From contig CANNAE010000006.1 in assembly GCA_947502505.1 (NCBI GenBank), positions 1-64,000 of the forward strand: DNA of 64,000 nucleotides, read 5' to 3'. The notes under the pieces are model-generated. The model saw only the letters and a program-made list of their open reading frames with translations, ran no database searches and was not told the origin of the DNA. This DNA comes from an uncultured Planococcus sp. (GTDB lineage Bacteria > Bacillota > Bacilli > Bacillales_A > Planococcaceae). The position numbers and the translations under genes are program-made. Positions 7,677 through 16,458 of the stretch are shown in pieces (the first letter of the stretch is position 1; the number at the start of each line of letters is the position of its first letter).

Positions 7677-8408
7677 CGAATTACCACCTTTTTATTGTTT
7701 GCTTTTTTAGTTAATAACGAATGTCTCTTTGATCCTTCATTAAACTATGAAGCAGGCTATTGTTAGAGTCAATGTATGTATCCCTAAGATTTTCTGCGAC
7801 TAGACTTGTGTGTACATTATGAATGGAAGCTTGCAAAGGACAGAGAAATGGGAGGCACTTAGTGTTCTGAGTACTTTACCTATCTCAATTCCAATGAAAC
7901 CGAAACAAGAATAAGGGGACAATGAATTTTGATTCTTCTAATCCTTGATTTCATTCTATAAGCCGAGTATTGCGATGAAAATGAACGTAAACAAGAAACA
8001 CGCAACGATGGACATAACCCATTCTCAGAGGAGGAAAGTAAGTTTGTAGAATTCGTTAAAGAAACCCTTTTAAAAGATAGTAATAATTAAATATCTAATA
8101 TTTGGAGTTACATATTAGCGGAATTGGAAGTCGATCAAGTACATAAGAAAGTAAACGAATAACAGCCTGTCGTTTTAAATCGGCGCATTTAAAAAACTAG
8201 CATCCTAATGATTAAAGAATTTAAATAGAAGTTACTATTGCCTAACCCCCATTTTCCAAACCCCAATTTCCAAATAAATATGACTATTTGAATGTTTCGT
8301 TCATAAGATATAGGGAAGTAGGAACTATGAGAGGTCGTAATTGGAAAGCACATACATATATGAGAATTCATCCCGGCTTCTTAATACTTAGGAACAGGAC
8401 GTGTTTAC
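7677..8408. other. Long intergenic region with degraded coding remnant
   Basis: This 730-bp A+T-rich gap holds no intact gene. The only structure I can support is the interrupted reading frame at 7962-8162, listed separately. A C-rich, repetitive patch (CCCCCATTTTCCAAACCCC) lies near 8246-8266. Confidence 0.5.
7962..8162 (+). pseudogene. Possible gene remnant with in-frame stop
   Basis: One frame runs from 7962 to a TAA at 8088-8090 and then continues in the same frame to a second TAA at 8160-8162. The translated pieces are charged and protein-like (FSEEESKFVEFVKETLL, then WSYILAELEVDQVHKK), but no start codon or ribosome site is present. This suggests a decayed gene; the family is not recognised. 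Confidence 0.3.
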
Positions 8409-9341
8409 ATGTTGAAGAAAGTGATACCGGCCTCTTTTGTAACAGTGCTTGCGGTAGGGAGCGCCACTCCAGCTTTGGCCGATGAAATGAGTGCGGTCGA
8501 CGTAATGCAACAATCCAACGAGGCGATGTCATCGCTCGATAGTTACTCCAGCGAAACCACTATGGAAACTACAATGCCGGACCTTGCCAGTGGAGAAGCG
8601 GCTACAATCCCGATTCATACAAAAGAAGACGTAACATTTAATCCATTTGCGATGCATCAGACCGTTACGACTTCCAGTCCTGGTGGAGAAGAAGAGACCT
8701 TACAGTCATATTGGACAGAAGATGGCTTTTATCAGGAGGACCCGATGCAAGGATGGGTAAAATTGCCGAGTGAACTTTCTGAAGGCTTGGACGAATTGAT
8801 GGAGATGACCACTGCTGGTGACCAGGTTGCCCAAGCTGAAGCACTGGGGGAAGACATGCTGGTGGAAGACACGGGGGATGCTTACCAACTGAGCTATGAA
8901 GGTGATGGGGAAGCATTGATGGAAGCAGTTATGGCTTCGTTTGAATCTATGATGGGCGAAGAAGGTTCGGAGATGTCCATGGAAGGCATGATGGAAGAAA
9001 TCAATTTTAATGATCTCAGCTATGAAATGACCATTGAGAAGGATACATTCTATTTAACGGAAATGTCTATGCATATAGATATGGATATTACAGCTGCTGG
9101 TGAGAGCTTGAACATGGTTCAGAGCACAGACATGAAGATCAGCAACTTCAACGGTGTGGAACCCATTACGGTACCGCAAGATGTGTTGGATAATGCAGTT
9201 CCATTAGAAGGCGTTGGTGAAGAAGGCGGCGAATTGCCGGACACTGCCAGCAACAACCCGTTATATGCTTTTACAGGCATGAGCTTGGCTGCTTTAGGTG
9301 CTGGGTTGCTGTTATTTAGACGACGTACAACAACTCAATAA
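8409..9341 (+). CDS. LPDTA cell-wall-anchored surface protein (DUF6612-like)
   Basis: This encodes 310 aa. A signal peptide ends near ATPALA-DEM (residue 25). An acidic, Met/Glu-rich domain resembling the DUF6612 family follows (SLDSYSSETTMETTM, then a YWTEDGFYQ turn), which is related in style to LolA/LppX-like lipoprotein folds. The C-terminus is a complete sorting signal: LPDTA at 276-280, a hydrophobic helix, and an RRR-containing tail. LPxTA signals are the known substrates of class D sortases, and such a sortase gene follows at once. It would be covalently linked to peptidoglycan. The ATG at 8409 has a poor ribosome site. Confidence 0.8.
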   Translation: MLKKVIPASFVTVLAVGSATPALADEMSAVDVMQQSNEAMSSLDSYSSETTMETTMPDLASGEAATIPIHTKEDVTFNPFAMHQTVTTSSPGGEEETLQSYWTEDGFYQEDPMQGWVKLPSELSEGLDELMEMTTAGDQVAQAEALGEDMLVEDTGDAYQLSYEGDGEALMEAVMASFESMMGEEGSEMSMEGMMEEINFNDLSYEMTIEKDTFYLTEMSMHIDMDITAAGESLNMVQSTDMKISNFNGVEPITVPQDVLDNAVPLEGVGEEGGELPDTASNNPLYAFTGMSLAALGAGLLLFRRRTTTQ

Positions 9342-9346
9342 AAACA

Positions 9347-9375
9347 AAAACCGTATCTCCGTATACGGTTTTGTT
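9347..9375 (+). terminator. Intercistronic terminator/attenuator
   Basis: AAAACCGTAT (9347-9356) and ATACGGTTTT (9363-9372) form a perfect 10-bp stem with a 6-nt loop. Lying between surface protein and sortase, it may give more substrate than enzyme mRNA. Confidence 0.75.
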
Positions 9376-9420
9376 CTGTAATGATTTATTTTACTAGAGA
9401 AGGAGGTGCAAGCCGGCTCC

Positions 9421-10071
9421 ATGAATAAAGTGTATACAATCATTCTTATCGCTGGCCTTTCGATGACAGGTTATTTTGGCTTCCAATGGTGGCAAAGTGT
9501 ACAGGCGGCTGAAATGGTGTCGCTGGAAGAAATCGAAGGCTGGAAGAAAACAGCATCGAACAGTGCGGAGCCGTTGAATGAGCCGGCCCCTAAAAGCCTT
9601 CTTTCGGAGGATCAAGAATCACAGCCTGTAATGAGCAGCGACATGAATTCCTACCAGCAAGGCGAAGAAGTCGGCCGTTTAGTGATTCCTGCTATTGAAA
9701 CAGGCTATTCCATTTATTGGGGAGCGGATGAAGCAACTCTTGATCAAGGGGTTGGCATGTATGTGAGCGAATGGACAACAACACCCGATCAGCAGCGGCA
9801 TACAGTGCTAAGTGGCCACCGGGATACGGTTTTTACAGGACTTGGTGAGATGGGAATAGGTGATTCTGTATTTTTGGAATACGGAGGACAGCGTTATGAG
9901 TACGCCGTCGAAAAAACATGGATAACGGATGCTGAAGATCGAACGGTTATCGTAGATAAAGACGAAGCGACCTTAACCTTAACGACTTGTTATCCATTTG
10001 ATTATATAGGTTATGCACCGGAACGCTATATTATTCGAGCAAGCCTTATTGGAGTTCAAGAAATGGAATAA
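9421..10071 (+). CDS. Class D sortase
   Basis: This 216-aa membrane-anchored transpeptidase cuts a sorting signal and joins the protein to the cell wall. It has an N-terminal TM (residues 4-24) and a linker, followed by the sortase beta-barrel from about residue 80. Catalytic residues visible are His133 (LSGHRDT), Cys190 (TLTTCYPF) and Arg202 (APERYIIR). The TLTTCYPF context is typical of class D enzymes, which use LPxTA signals, matching the LPDTA protein upstream. The start is chosen at ATG 9421; GTG 9406 overlaps the AAGGAGG site itself and is too close, though the spacing to 9421 is long (14 nt). Confidence 0.9.
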   Translation: MNKVYTIILIAGLSMTGYFGFQWWQSVQAAEMVSLEEIEGWKKTASNSAEPLNEPAPKSLLSEDQESQPVMSSDMNSYQQGEEVGRLVIPAIETGYSIYWGADEATLDQGVGMYVSEWTTTPDQQRHTVLSGHRDTVFTGLGEMGIGDSVFLEYGGQRYEYAVEKTWITDAEDRTVIVDKDEATLTLTTCYPFDYIGYAPERYIIRASLIGVQEME

Positions 10072-10085
10072 GTAACGCAACGGAG

Positions 10086-10124
10086 AAGAGGGAATTTCTA
10101 GTTATTAGAAATTCCCTCTTTTTC
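10086..10124 (+). terminator. Rho-independent terminator
   Basis: A perfect 15-bp stem AAGAGGGAATTTCTA/TAGAAATTCCCTCTT (10086-10100 and 10106-10120) with a 5-nt loop is followed by Ts. It ends the surface protein/sortase unit. Confidence 0.9.
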
Positions 10125-10578
10125 ACTTGAACAAAACAATTCCGGTGATTATGTTAACCGCTACGGATTAAGCAAGTTAGAGAAAGAAGCCAGAAATGCT
10201 GTTGAAACTTCAACTACAACATTATAGTTTTGTATTTGAAGCAATAACGCCAATTTAATTGCTTATATTTTCATATATACCGTTACTTTCCGAGGGTTGA
10301 TCAGTTTTAAAAGGTTTAGTTTTTTGTTTTAACGGGTATTTATATTTATGTAGGGGTTCTTAATGACTATTATATGGAAATCGCTTGAGAAATTCGGTTA
10401 TGCAGGCAAAGAGTTATACAGCCAGGCCTTTTTTATGCTGATTCTGTATGGTAGTGGCATACGAAAATGAATTGAACCGAATTCTGCTTCTTATCGGTTT
10501 GATAAAAACCGGAAATAAGCACATCAATTTAATGAGTGAAACAGGTCAAATGCTTTAGACTATAGCGCTATAAGCAAA
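10125..10578. other. Intergenic region with possible coding debris
   Basis: No complete gene is supported. A start-less frame at about 10140-10228 reads like a protein C-terminus (NRYGLSKLEKEARNAVETS). A 34-codon ORF at 10363-10467 (MTIIWKSLEKFGYAGKEL) lacks a good ribosome site. Both could be remnants of decayed genes. Confidence 0.35.
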
Positions 10579-10616
10579 GCCGCAAGGAATCTATGGATTC
10601 TTTGCGGCGTTTTTTC
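10579..10616 (+). terminator. Strong rho-independent terminator
   Basis: GCCGCAAGGAATC (10579-10591) pairs with GATTCTTTGCGGC (10596-10608) around a 4-nt loop, followed by GTTTTTT. No intact gene precedes it, which supports past gene decay in the gap. Confidence 0.85.
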
Positions 10617-10670
10617 TAAGAGCCCTAAATAGATGCAATAAAATGACGATTTTCGAAAGGAAGTAATTTA

Positions 10671-11459
10671 ATGGACATGGCATTGGAAAAGAAATATCGC
10701 TCCTTGGCAACGTACTTTTCGGAATCGACTAACCAGACGATTACATTGCAGTTTGGAGAAATTGAAAAAATTATGGGCTACAGCCTTCCTAGCAGCGCCT
10801 ATTTAAATTATAGCTGGTGGAAAAAAACAAAAGCCCCCGCCAGACATTATCAAGCATGGACAGCGGCTGGCTATACCGTGAAATATGTCCAGCCGAATCA
10901 CTATGTCGTATTCGAGAAGAAGGATACAATGTCGGAAAATGAGAGCCATAAGGATGTGTTGATCATCCGTCCAGCTTTACATGGAGATGCTCGTTTTTTA
11001 TCAGTATTGCATAAAAAATCAAAAATGGAATCGAAATTTTTAGTGTACGGCCAGGAACAGCAGGAAGTATCGTCGAAAAAAATCAGGCAGCAAATTATTG
11101 AATGGAACCAAAGCGGCCGTTCAGTCATATTGCTGGCCATTCTGAACGGGGAGCACGTCGGATACATGAAGATTGCAGGCAATGAGTCGAAACGGGTTGC
11201 CCACCGAGCTGAAGTCGACCTTGTGGTGCAAGCACATAAGAATGATATGGACATCCTCTCTGCACTTATCCAGAAATCAGAGGAATGGGCAGAAGAAAAA
11301 GGCATCAAACGTTTTGAGGTCACCTTGCTAGAAGAAAACGCACAGGCCCGTAAGCTCTTTGAACAAAATGGTTACAAAGTAGAGGGGGTCCGAAAAAAAT
11401 CGGTCTTGCTTCAAGATAAGCTCCAAAACGAAGTTTATATGGGCAAAGTCTTCAAGTGA
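10671..11459 (+). CDS. DUF7662-GNAT acetyltransferase fusion
   Basis: This encodes 262 aa. Residues 1-85 match the DUF7662 pattern: KYRSLATYF, then FGEIEKIMGYSLPSSAY, a tryptophan pair (SWW) and a closing YVVFEKK. This is a small domain of unknown role often found alone or beside regulators. Residues from about 98 onward form a GNAT N-acetyltransferase domain (IIRPALHGDARFL, then VGYMKIAG, and a terminal LLEENAQARKLFEQNGYKVEG). The fusion suggests that the N-terminal module chooses the substrate or binds nucleic acid. The acceptor is unknown. The start follows GGAAGTAA. Confidence 0.75.
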   Translation: MDMALEKKYRSLATYFSESTNQTITLQFGEIEKIMGYSLPSSAYLNYSWWKKTKAPARHYQAWTAAGYTVKYVQPNHYVVFEKKDTMSENESHKDVLIIRPALHGDARFLSVLHKKSKMESKFLVYGQEQQEVSSKKIRQQIIEWNQSGRSVILLAILNGEHVGYMKIAGNESKRVAHRAEVDLVVQAHKNDMDILSALIQKSEEWAEEKGIKRFEVTLLEENAQARKLFEQNGYKVEGVRKKSVLLQDKLQNEVYMGKVFK

Positions 11460-11576
11460 TTACGAGAAAAACGTCCTTGCAAATCCCAACAAATTAACAA
11501 TATTTAGAATTAACTGGATATATCTTGCGATAGATGTTAAGCTTGCTTTGTCTAATTCGAAAATTGAATAGAAAAA

Positions 11577-11662
11577 CACTAGGGGAGTCTTTTAGGACTG
11601 AGACGGAGTAATCCGGACCCTTTGAACCTGATCTAGTTAATACTAGCGGAGGGAAGTGGTTG
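11577..11662 (+). promoter_or_regulatory. TPP riboswitch (Thi-box) aptamer 1
   Basis: The conserved landmarks appear in order: CTAGGGGAGTC, CTGAGACG, GGACCCTTTGAACCTGAT and AATACTAGCGGAGGGAAG. It precedes the thiazole operon. The 3' arm GAGGGAAGTGGTT (from 11649) is complementary to the terminator 5' arm, giving a transcriptional attenuation switch: TPP binding lets the terminator form. Confidence 0.95.
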
Positions 11663-11694
11663 CTATATATTTTAGCTATTCTTAAAATATTACC

Positions 11695-11727
11695 CAAACC
11701 ACTCCCTCGCCGGAGTGGTTTTTTTAG
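11695..11727 (+). terminator. Riboswitch-controlled terminator
   Basis: AACCACTCC pairs with GGAGTGGTT around CTCGCC, followed by seven Ts. This is the expression platform of the TPP riboswitch upstream of tenI. Confidence 0.9.
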
Positions 11728-11775
11728 TTGCAGGAGAGTTTTGTGAAATGAGAATTGGAATGGAGGATAGGCTTT

Positions 11776-12402
11776 ATGAGAAATGGAGAGTTGCATATTG
11801 TTTCTACAGGACAGCAAAAACCAGAACTATTAGCGGGAATTCTCGGTGAGATTCATTTCGATGTCGATTTCATCCATCTTCGTGAAAAAGCGAAAACAGC
11901 AAAAGAACTATATGAACTTATTGGACTTTTAGTCAGAGAAAAAATACCGCTTTCGAAAATAATAATTAATGATCGAGTGGATGTCGCACTCGTTTCAGAT
12001 GTAAATGGAGTTCATTTAGCCTCTCATTCGTTGCCTGCGGCGGTTGTAGGACGGAAGTTTGGTCATTTAAAAATAGGGTGTTCAGTCCATTCGTTCGAAG
12101 AAGCTCAGCTCGCTGAGAAACAGGGTGCTGATTATTTGTTTTTTGGCCATGTATATCCGACTTCATCGAAAGAAGGACTCAAGCCGAAAGGGGTAGAACA
12201 GCTAGGTTTCATTTCTGAGTCCGTTTCGATTCCAGTCATAGCGATTGGCGGGATTAAACCATCAAATACTGCGAAGCTTATCGAAGCGGGCGCACAAGGG
12301 ATTGCCGTAATGACAGGGGTGCTAAAAGCAGAAGACCCTGTACAGGCAGTGCGGCGATATCGTTCCTTTTTGTCTAAACCAATGAACTCAGACAAGGGTT
12401 AA
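11776..12402 (+). CDS. tenI: Thiazole tautomerase TenI
   Basis: This 208-aa TIM-barrel protein of the ThiE/TenI family isomerises the thiazole tautomer made by ThiG into the aromatic carboxylate form. Signals are FIHLREKAK near residue 35, the FFGHVYPTSSK loop with the catalytic-type His, and the phosphate-binding VIAIGGI near residue 155. The position before thiO-thiS-thiG-thiF matches the B. subtilis ten/thi operon and favours TenI over thiamine-phosphate synthase ThiE. ATG 11776 follows TGGAGG with 9-nt spacing. The operon is under a TPP riboswitch. Confidence 0.85.
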   Translation: MRNGELHIVSTGQQKPELLAGILGEIHFDVDFIHLREKAKTAKELYELIGLLVREKIPLSKIIINDRVDVALVSDVNGVHLASHSLPAAVVGRKFGHLKIGCSVHSFEEAQLAEKQGADYLFFGHVYPTSSKEGLKPKGVEQLGFISESVSIPVIAIGGIKPSNTAKLIEAGAQGIAVMTGVLKAEDPVQAVRRYRSFLSKPMNSDKG

Positions 12403-12414
12403 GGAGGAAGTGCA

Positions 12415-13551
12415 ATGAAAACAAGGTACGATGCCATTATCGTCGGAGGCGGGGTTAATGGCGGCGCGATAGCTTTTAATTTGGCGAAAAGAGGATTGAA
12501 AGTATTATTGCTTGAAAAAGGACTGCTTGCAAATAAAGCCTCTGGGGCCGCAGCTGGGATGCTTGGGGCACAAGCGGAATTAGACGCGGAAGGTCCACTT
12601 TTCCATTTGGCTAGAACAAGCCGAGCCATGTTTAGCCGTTTATCAGACGAATTGAAAATGATAAGCGGAGTTGATATCGGACTCATGAATAAAGGAATGC
12701 TGAGGCTTTCCTTAACAGACCGGGAGCATGTGGAACATTGCAAGATCAGCAAAATCCATAAACAGAATGGGGAAGCCGCCGAATTGCTCACCGGCGATGA
12801 AGCGAGAAAAAGAGAGCAGGCATTGTCAAAAGAAATAAGAGGGGCGATGTATCTTGAAAACGATGGGCAAGTGGAAGCCCCAAAACTGGCCATGGCATTT
12901 TTAAAAGCTGCATCAGCACTTGGGACTGTGGTCAAGGAATATGTAGAAGTTCATTCCTTTTATTTCTCAAACGAAAGGATTACAGGGGTCGCTACAAATG
13001 ATGGTGATTTTATGGCTGATAATGTGGTTATAACAGGAGGCGCTTGGAGTGAAAAGTTACTCAAGCACACCGGCATTCATCTCGATTCTCAACCTGTGAA
13101 AGGGGAATGCTTTTCTGTGCTGGCGGAGACCCCCTTATTGTCCAGCACTATTTTTACGGATGATTGCTACCTTGTCCCAAAAAGGGGCGGAAGAATTATT
13201 GTCGGAGCAACCGTCTTGCCTAACACATTTAACGAACAAGTCACTGTAGAGGGACTTTCTTTTCTGATGGAAAAAGCCAAGAAACTAGTGCCTTCTATCT
13301 CGCAATGCGAATGGGAATCCGCCTGGAGCGGAATCCGCCCGCACACTGCTGATGGTTTGCCGTATATAGGGGAACACCCCGCCTATAAAGGGTTATTTAT
13401 AGCCACGGGTCATTTTAGAAATGGCATATTGCTCTCCCCTATAACGGGTGAGGTCATGGCTGATTTAATTGAAGCGAAAACCCCATCAATTGATATCTCC
13501 CCTTTTCGGATAGAACGATGCATGAAAAAGGGCAATCCAATACAGAGGTGA
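12415..13551 (+). CDS. thiO: Glycine oxidase ThiO
   Basis: This FAD enzyme of 378 aa oxidises glycine to the imine (dehydroglycine) used for thiazole assembly. It opens with a dinucleotide-binding IIVGGGVNGG motif (residues 8-17) and LLLEKG at the end of strand 2. It ends with the DAO-family ATGHFRNGILLSP motif, in which Arg binds substrate carboxylate. The gene lies 12 nt after tenI and is followed within 5 nt by thiS. GGAGG precedes the ATG. Confidence 0.92.
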   Translation: MKTRYDAIIVGGGVNGGAIAFNLAKRGLKVLLLEKGLLANKASGAAAGMLGAQAELDAEGPLFHLARTSRAMFSRLSDELKMISGVDIGLMNKGMLRLSLTDREHVEHCKISKIHKQNGEAAELLTGDEARKREQALSKEIRGAMYLENDGQVEAPKLAMAFLKAASALGTVVKEYVEVHSFYFSNERITGVATNDGDFMADNVVITGGAWSEKLLKHTGIHLDSQPVKGECFSVLAETPLLSSTIFTDDCYLVPKRGGRIIVGATVLPNTFNEQVTVEGLSFLMEKAKKLVPSISQCEWESAWSGIRPHTADGLPYIGEHPAYKGLFIATGHFRNGILLSPITGEVMADLIEAKTPSIDISPFRIERCMKKGNPIQR

Positions 13552-13556
13552 TAAAC

Positions 13557-13760
13557 ATGATATTAACTGTAAATGGTGATCAAGTAGAAATTCCGGAAGC
13601 AATAGAGACAATCACTGAATTACTTCAGCATTTTAAACTGTACGACAAAGTAATTATTGTTGAAAAAAATGGAGAGATATTGGAGAAGGCCAAGCATTCC
13701 GAAAGCCTGATCTCTGATAAGGATAGTATCGAACTAGTTCATTTTGTGGGAGGCGGATAA
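13557..13760 (+). CDS. thiS: Sulfur carrier protein ThiS
   Basis: This 67-aa ubiquitin-like protein carries sulfur as a C-terminal thiocarboxylate to ThiG. It ends in the obligatory Gly-Gly (VHFVGGG). The start is placed at ATG 13557 ([11 protein letters not shown]), with AGAGGTG overlapping the thiO stop. An earlier in-frame start would fuse an out-of-family leader. Adenylation by the ThiF-family protein downstream is expected. Confidence 0.93.
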   Translation: MILTVNGDQVEIPEAIETITELLQHFKLYDKVIIVEKNGEILEKAKHSESLISDKDSIELVHFVGGG

Positions 13761-13762
13761 TT

Positions 13763-14530
13763 ATGTTGAAAATAGGAAATCTCGAATTTTCCTCACGTTT
13801 ATTATTAGGGACTGGGAAGTATCCCGATTTTGATACACAAAAACAAGCAGTAGATGTATCAGGTACCGAAATTCTCACGTTTTCGGTCCGGAGAATGAAT
13901 ATATTTGAAGCGAGTCAGCCCAATTTTCTTGAAAAACTGGATATTTCGAAATATACCCTGCTGCCGAACACAGCGGGTGCAAAGACTGCCAAAGAAGCGG
14001 TGCGAATTGCAAAATTAGCTAAGGCTTCTGGACTTTGTGACATGATTAAAGTGGAAGTAATCGGTTGCGAAAAAACCTTGTTGCCAGATCCAATTGAAAC
14101 ATTGAAAGCATCAGAAGAGCTGCTAAAAGAAGGATTTATTGTCATGCCCTATACATCAGATGATGTATTACTGGCGAAACGCCTCGAGGAATTAGGCTGC
14201 CACGCCGTAATGCCAGGTGCTTCTCCTATTGGCTCTGGGCAAGGGATCATTAATCCACTGAATCTTTCTTTCATCATTGAGCAAGCCACTGTCCCTGTTA
14301 TTGTCGATGCTGGAATCGGAACGCCTTCTGATGCTGCCATTGCAATGGAACTCGGAGCCTCTGGTGTTTTGCTGAACACAGCAGTATCCGGTGCTAAAGA
14401 GCCAGTGAAGATGGCTAAAGCGATGAAGCTCTCTATTGAAGCAGGCAGACTAGGGTATGAAGCTGGGCGAATTCCTAAAAAGCGGTATGCCACAGCCAGC
14501 AGCCCAATGGAAGGAATGAGCCTCAGTTGA
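13763..14530 (+). CDS. thiG: Thiazole synthase ThiG
   Basis: The product is a 255-aa TIM barrel that condenses deoxyxylulose phosphate, dehydroglycine and ThiS-borne sulfur into the thiazole. The Schiff-base lysine is Lys96 in [18 protein letters not shown] at the N-terminus and the [15 protein letters not shown] phosphate loop are conserved, and length is normal. It starts 2 nt after thiS and its stop overlaps the thiF TTG start, so translation is probably coupled. Confidence 0.95.
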   Translation: MLKIGNLEFSSRLLLGTGKYPDFDTQKQAVDVSGTEILTFSVRRMNIFEASQPNFLEKLDISKYTLLPNTAGAKTAKEAVRIAKLAKASGLCDMIKVEVIGCEKTLLPDPIETLKASEELLKEGFIVMPYTSDDVLLAKRLEELGCHAVMPGASPIGSGQGIINPLNLSFIIEQATVPVIVDAGIGTPSDAAIAMELGASGVLLNTAVSGAKEPVKMAKAMKLSIEAGRLGYEAGRIPKKRYATASSPMEGMSLS

Positions 14531-15546
14531 ATGAACGATACTCACGGCAGGAGCTTTTTGCTCCAATAGGGTTAGCGGGGCAAGAGAAATTGAGGAATAA
14601 GCATGTCTTGATCATCGGCGCGGGGGCATTGGGAACTGGAAGTGCCGAAATGCTAGTGCGTGCAGGCATAGGGAAGATAACCCTTGCGGACCGGGATTAT
14701 GTAGAGTGGAGCAACCTTCAGCGTCAACAGCTTTATACCGAAGAGGAAGCAGAACAGCGAACGCCAAAAGCAGTAGCAGCTAAAAGACGGTTAAGCGCAA
14801 TCAATGCCGAAGTGGACATTCGCAGTCATGTCATGGATGTATCTGTTGAGGAAATGGAACGGCTCATAGAGGGCGTGGATTTGATATTAGATGCAAGTGA
14901 TAATTTTGACATCCGAATGGTAATCAATGATATATCCCAAAAATATTCAATTCCTTGGATTTACAGCGCCTGTGTGGGAAGTTATGGAATCAGCTACACA
15001 ATTCTTCCAGGGGAGACTCCGTGTCTGAATTGCTTGTTAGAGGAGGTGCCAATGGGAGGCATTACATGCGATACGGTAGGAATCATCAGTCCGGCTGTTC
15101 AAATGGTCCTGTCCTTTCAGATTTCTGAGGCATTAAAAATCTTGGTTGAAGATCGACTGCATTTAAGAAACAAACTGGTTTCCTTTGATCTTTGGAAAAA
15201 CCATCAATCGACTATCAAGGTCGATATGCTGAAAAAAGCGGATTGTCTTTCTTGTGGAGCGGAACGTTCTTATCCCTATCTTTCTTTTTCGAATCAAACG
15301 AAAACGGCTGTTTTATGCGGTAGAGATACAGTCCAAATCCGGCCCTCCCAACGGCTGGATAGAGATTTGGAAAGCCTGGATAAAATCTTGTCTAAAAGGA
15401 AAGGCGAGGTTAAGCGCAATCCTTATCTGCTCTCCTTTTCTACCTCAAACCATCGCCTTGTCGTATTTAAGGATGGCCGCGTTTTAATTCACGGGACAAA
15501 AAGCATCGCTGAAGCTAAAACTCTATACCATCGTTATTTAGGATGA
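14527..15546 (+). CDS. thiF: ThiF/MoeB-family adenylyltransferase
   Basis: This 339-aa E1-like enzyme adenylates the C-terminus of ThiS. It has an N-terminal Rossmann [13 protein letters not shown] motif (about residues 32-44), an NLQRQ-like segment ([13 protein letters not shown]), the [10 protein letters not shown] loop, and two CxxC zinc pairs (PCLNCLL and DCLSCGAE). About 85 C-terminal residues form an extra domain that might be a degenerate rhodanese-like or carrier-binding module. The TTG start at 14527 overlaps the thiG stop (TTGA); the nearby ATG at 14531 is out of frame. Last gene of the thi operon proper. Confidence 0.9.
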   Translation: MNERYSRQELFAPIGLAGQEKLRNKHVLIIGAGALGTGSAEMLVRAGIGKITLADRDYVEWSNLQRQQLYTEEEAEQRTPKAVAAKRRLSAINAEVDIRSHVMDVSVEEMERLIEGVDLILDASDNFDIRMVINDISQKYSIPWIYSACVGSYGISYTILPGETPCLNCLLEEVPMGGITCDTVGIISPAVQMVLSFQISEALKILVEDRLHLRNKLVSFDLWKNHQSTIKVDMLKKADCLSCGAERSYPYLSFSNQTKTAVLCGRDTVQIRPSQRLDRDLESLDKILSKRKGEVKRNPYLLSFSTSNHRLVVFKDGRVLIHGTKSIAEAKTLYHRYLG

Positions 15547-15630
15547 AGAGCCTTAAATATCTTGGTCGATTGGAGTTGGCTAGCATATTTTGCTGCCACT
15601 CAATCGAAACTAAATGAAGGAGTGTTAATA

Positions 15631-16383
15631 ATGGATAGAACCGTATTGGTGACAGGAAGCAGCAGAGGCTTAGGCGCCTGTATAGCAAAGGCTTTAGTTC
15701 AGCAGGGGAATCGTGTAGTGATCAATTACTATCAAAGCAAAGCTGCAGCTGAAGAACTTGCATCAAAACTAGGGAAGGAGAATGCCGTTGCAATTTATGC
15801 AGATGTCACGAATCGTCAGGACGTTGATGACTTGGTAAAGCAAGCAACGGATCATTTCGGTCAAATTGATGTTGTAGTCAATAATGCATTAGTAAACTTC
15901 AAATTTGATCCAAGCAAGCAGAAACCCTTTACTGAACTTACTTGGGCGGATTATCAAAGTCAGCTGGATGGAACTTTGAAGGCAGCATTCAATATAGTCC
16001 AGAGTGTTATGCCGCAATTTATGGAAAGGCAGAATGGGAGCGTCATCAGCATTGGGACTAATTTGTATCAAAATCCTGTCGTTCCTTACCATGAATACAC
16101 AACAGCTAAAGCTGGATTAATTGGATTTACGCGCAACATCGCCTCAGAACTGGGACAGTACGGCATAAAAGCAAATATAGTATCAGGTGGCTTATTGAAA
16201 ACCACGGATGCCAGCTCTGTGACTACCCCGGAAGTATTCGATTTAATTGCTCAATCAACACCAATAAAAAAAGTGACGACTCCTGAAGACGTAGCGAATA
16301 TGGTGGCTTATTTGTGTTCAGAATTTGCGGATGGGATTACCGGGCAGAATATTACGGTAGACGGCGGTTTGACAATGAATTAA
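15631..16383 (+). CDS. SDR-family oxidoreductase
   Basis: This 250-aa classical short-chain dehydrogenase has TGSSRGLG for NAD(P) binding, NNALVN, and the active-site pair Tyr-x-x-x-Lys in YHEYTTAKAG. It ends with FADGITGQNITVDGG, like 3-oxoacyl-ACP reductases. ATG 15631 is chosen because GAAGGAG lies 8 nt before it. It follows thiF by 84 bp that include an imperfect inverted repeat (TCGATTGGAGT/ACTCAATCGA), so co-transcription with the thi operon is uncertain. The next gene encodes a flavin monooxygenase; the two may share a catabolic role. Confidence 0.85.
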   Translation: MDRTVLVTGSSRGLGACIAKALVQQGNRVVINYYQSKAAAEELASKLGKENAVAIYADVTNRQDVDDLVKQATDHFGQIDVVVNNALVNFKFDPSKQKPFTELTWADYQSQLDGTLKAAFNIVQSVMPQFMERQNGSVISIGTNLYQNPVVPYHEYTTAKAGLIGFTRNIASELGQYGIKANIVSGGLLKTTDASSVTTPEVFDLIAQSTPIKKVTTPEDVANMVAYLCSEFADGITGQNITVDGGLTMN

Positions 16384-16458
16384 CAACTAGCCTTAAAGGA
16401 TCGGCATTTAAAGATATAACCGAAATAACCAATAATGACGTACAGGGAAGTGTAATAG

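Noticed and set aside
10072..10670. Insertion-sequence remnant
   Set aside because: No terminal inverted repeats, target duplication or transposase motif could be recognised; only vague coding debris.
12399..12935. 178-aa minus-strand ORF over thiO
   Set aside because: Ser/Pro/Ala-rich shadow of a conserved enzyme; no ribosome site.
15563..15607. Riboswitch or T-box before the SDR gene
   Set aside because: Only a short imperfect inverted repeat is present, with no conserved riboswitch landmarks.
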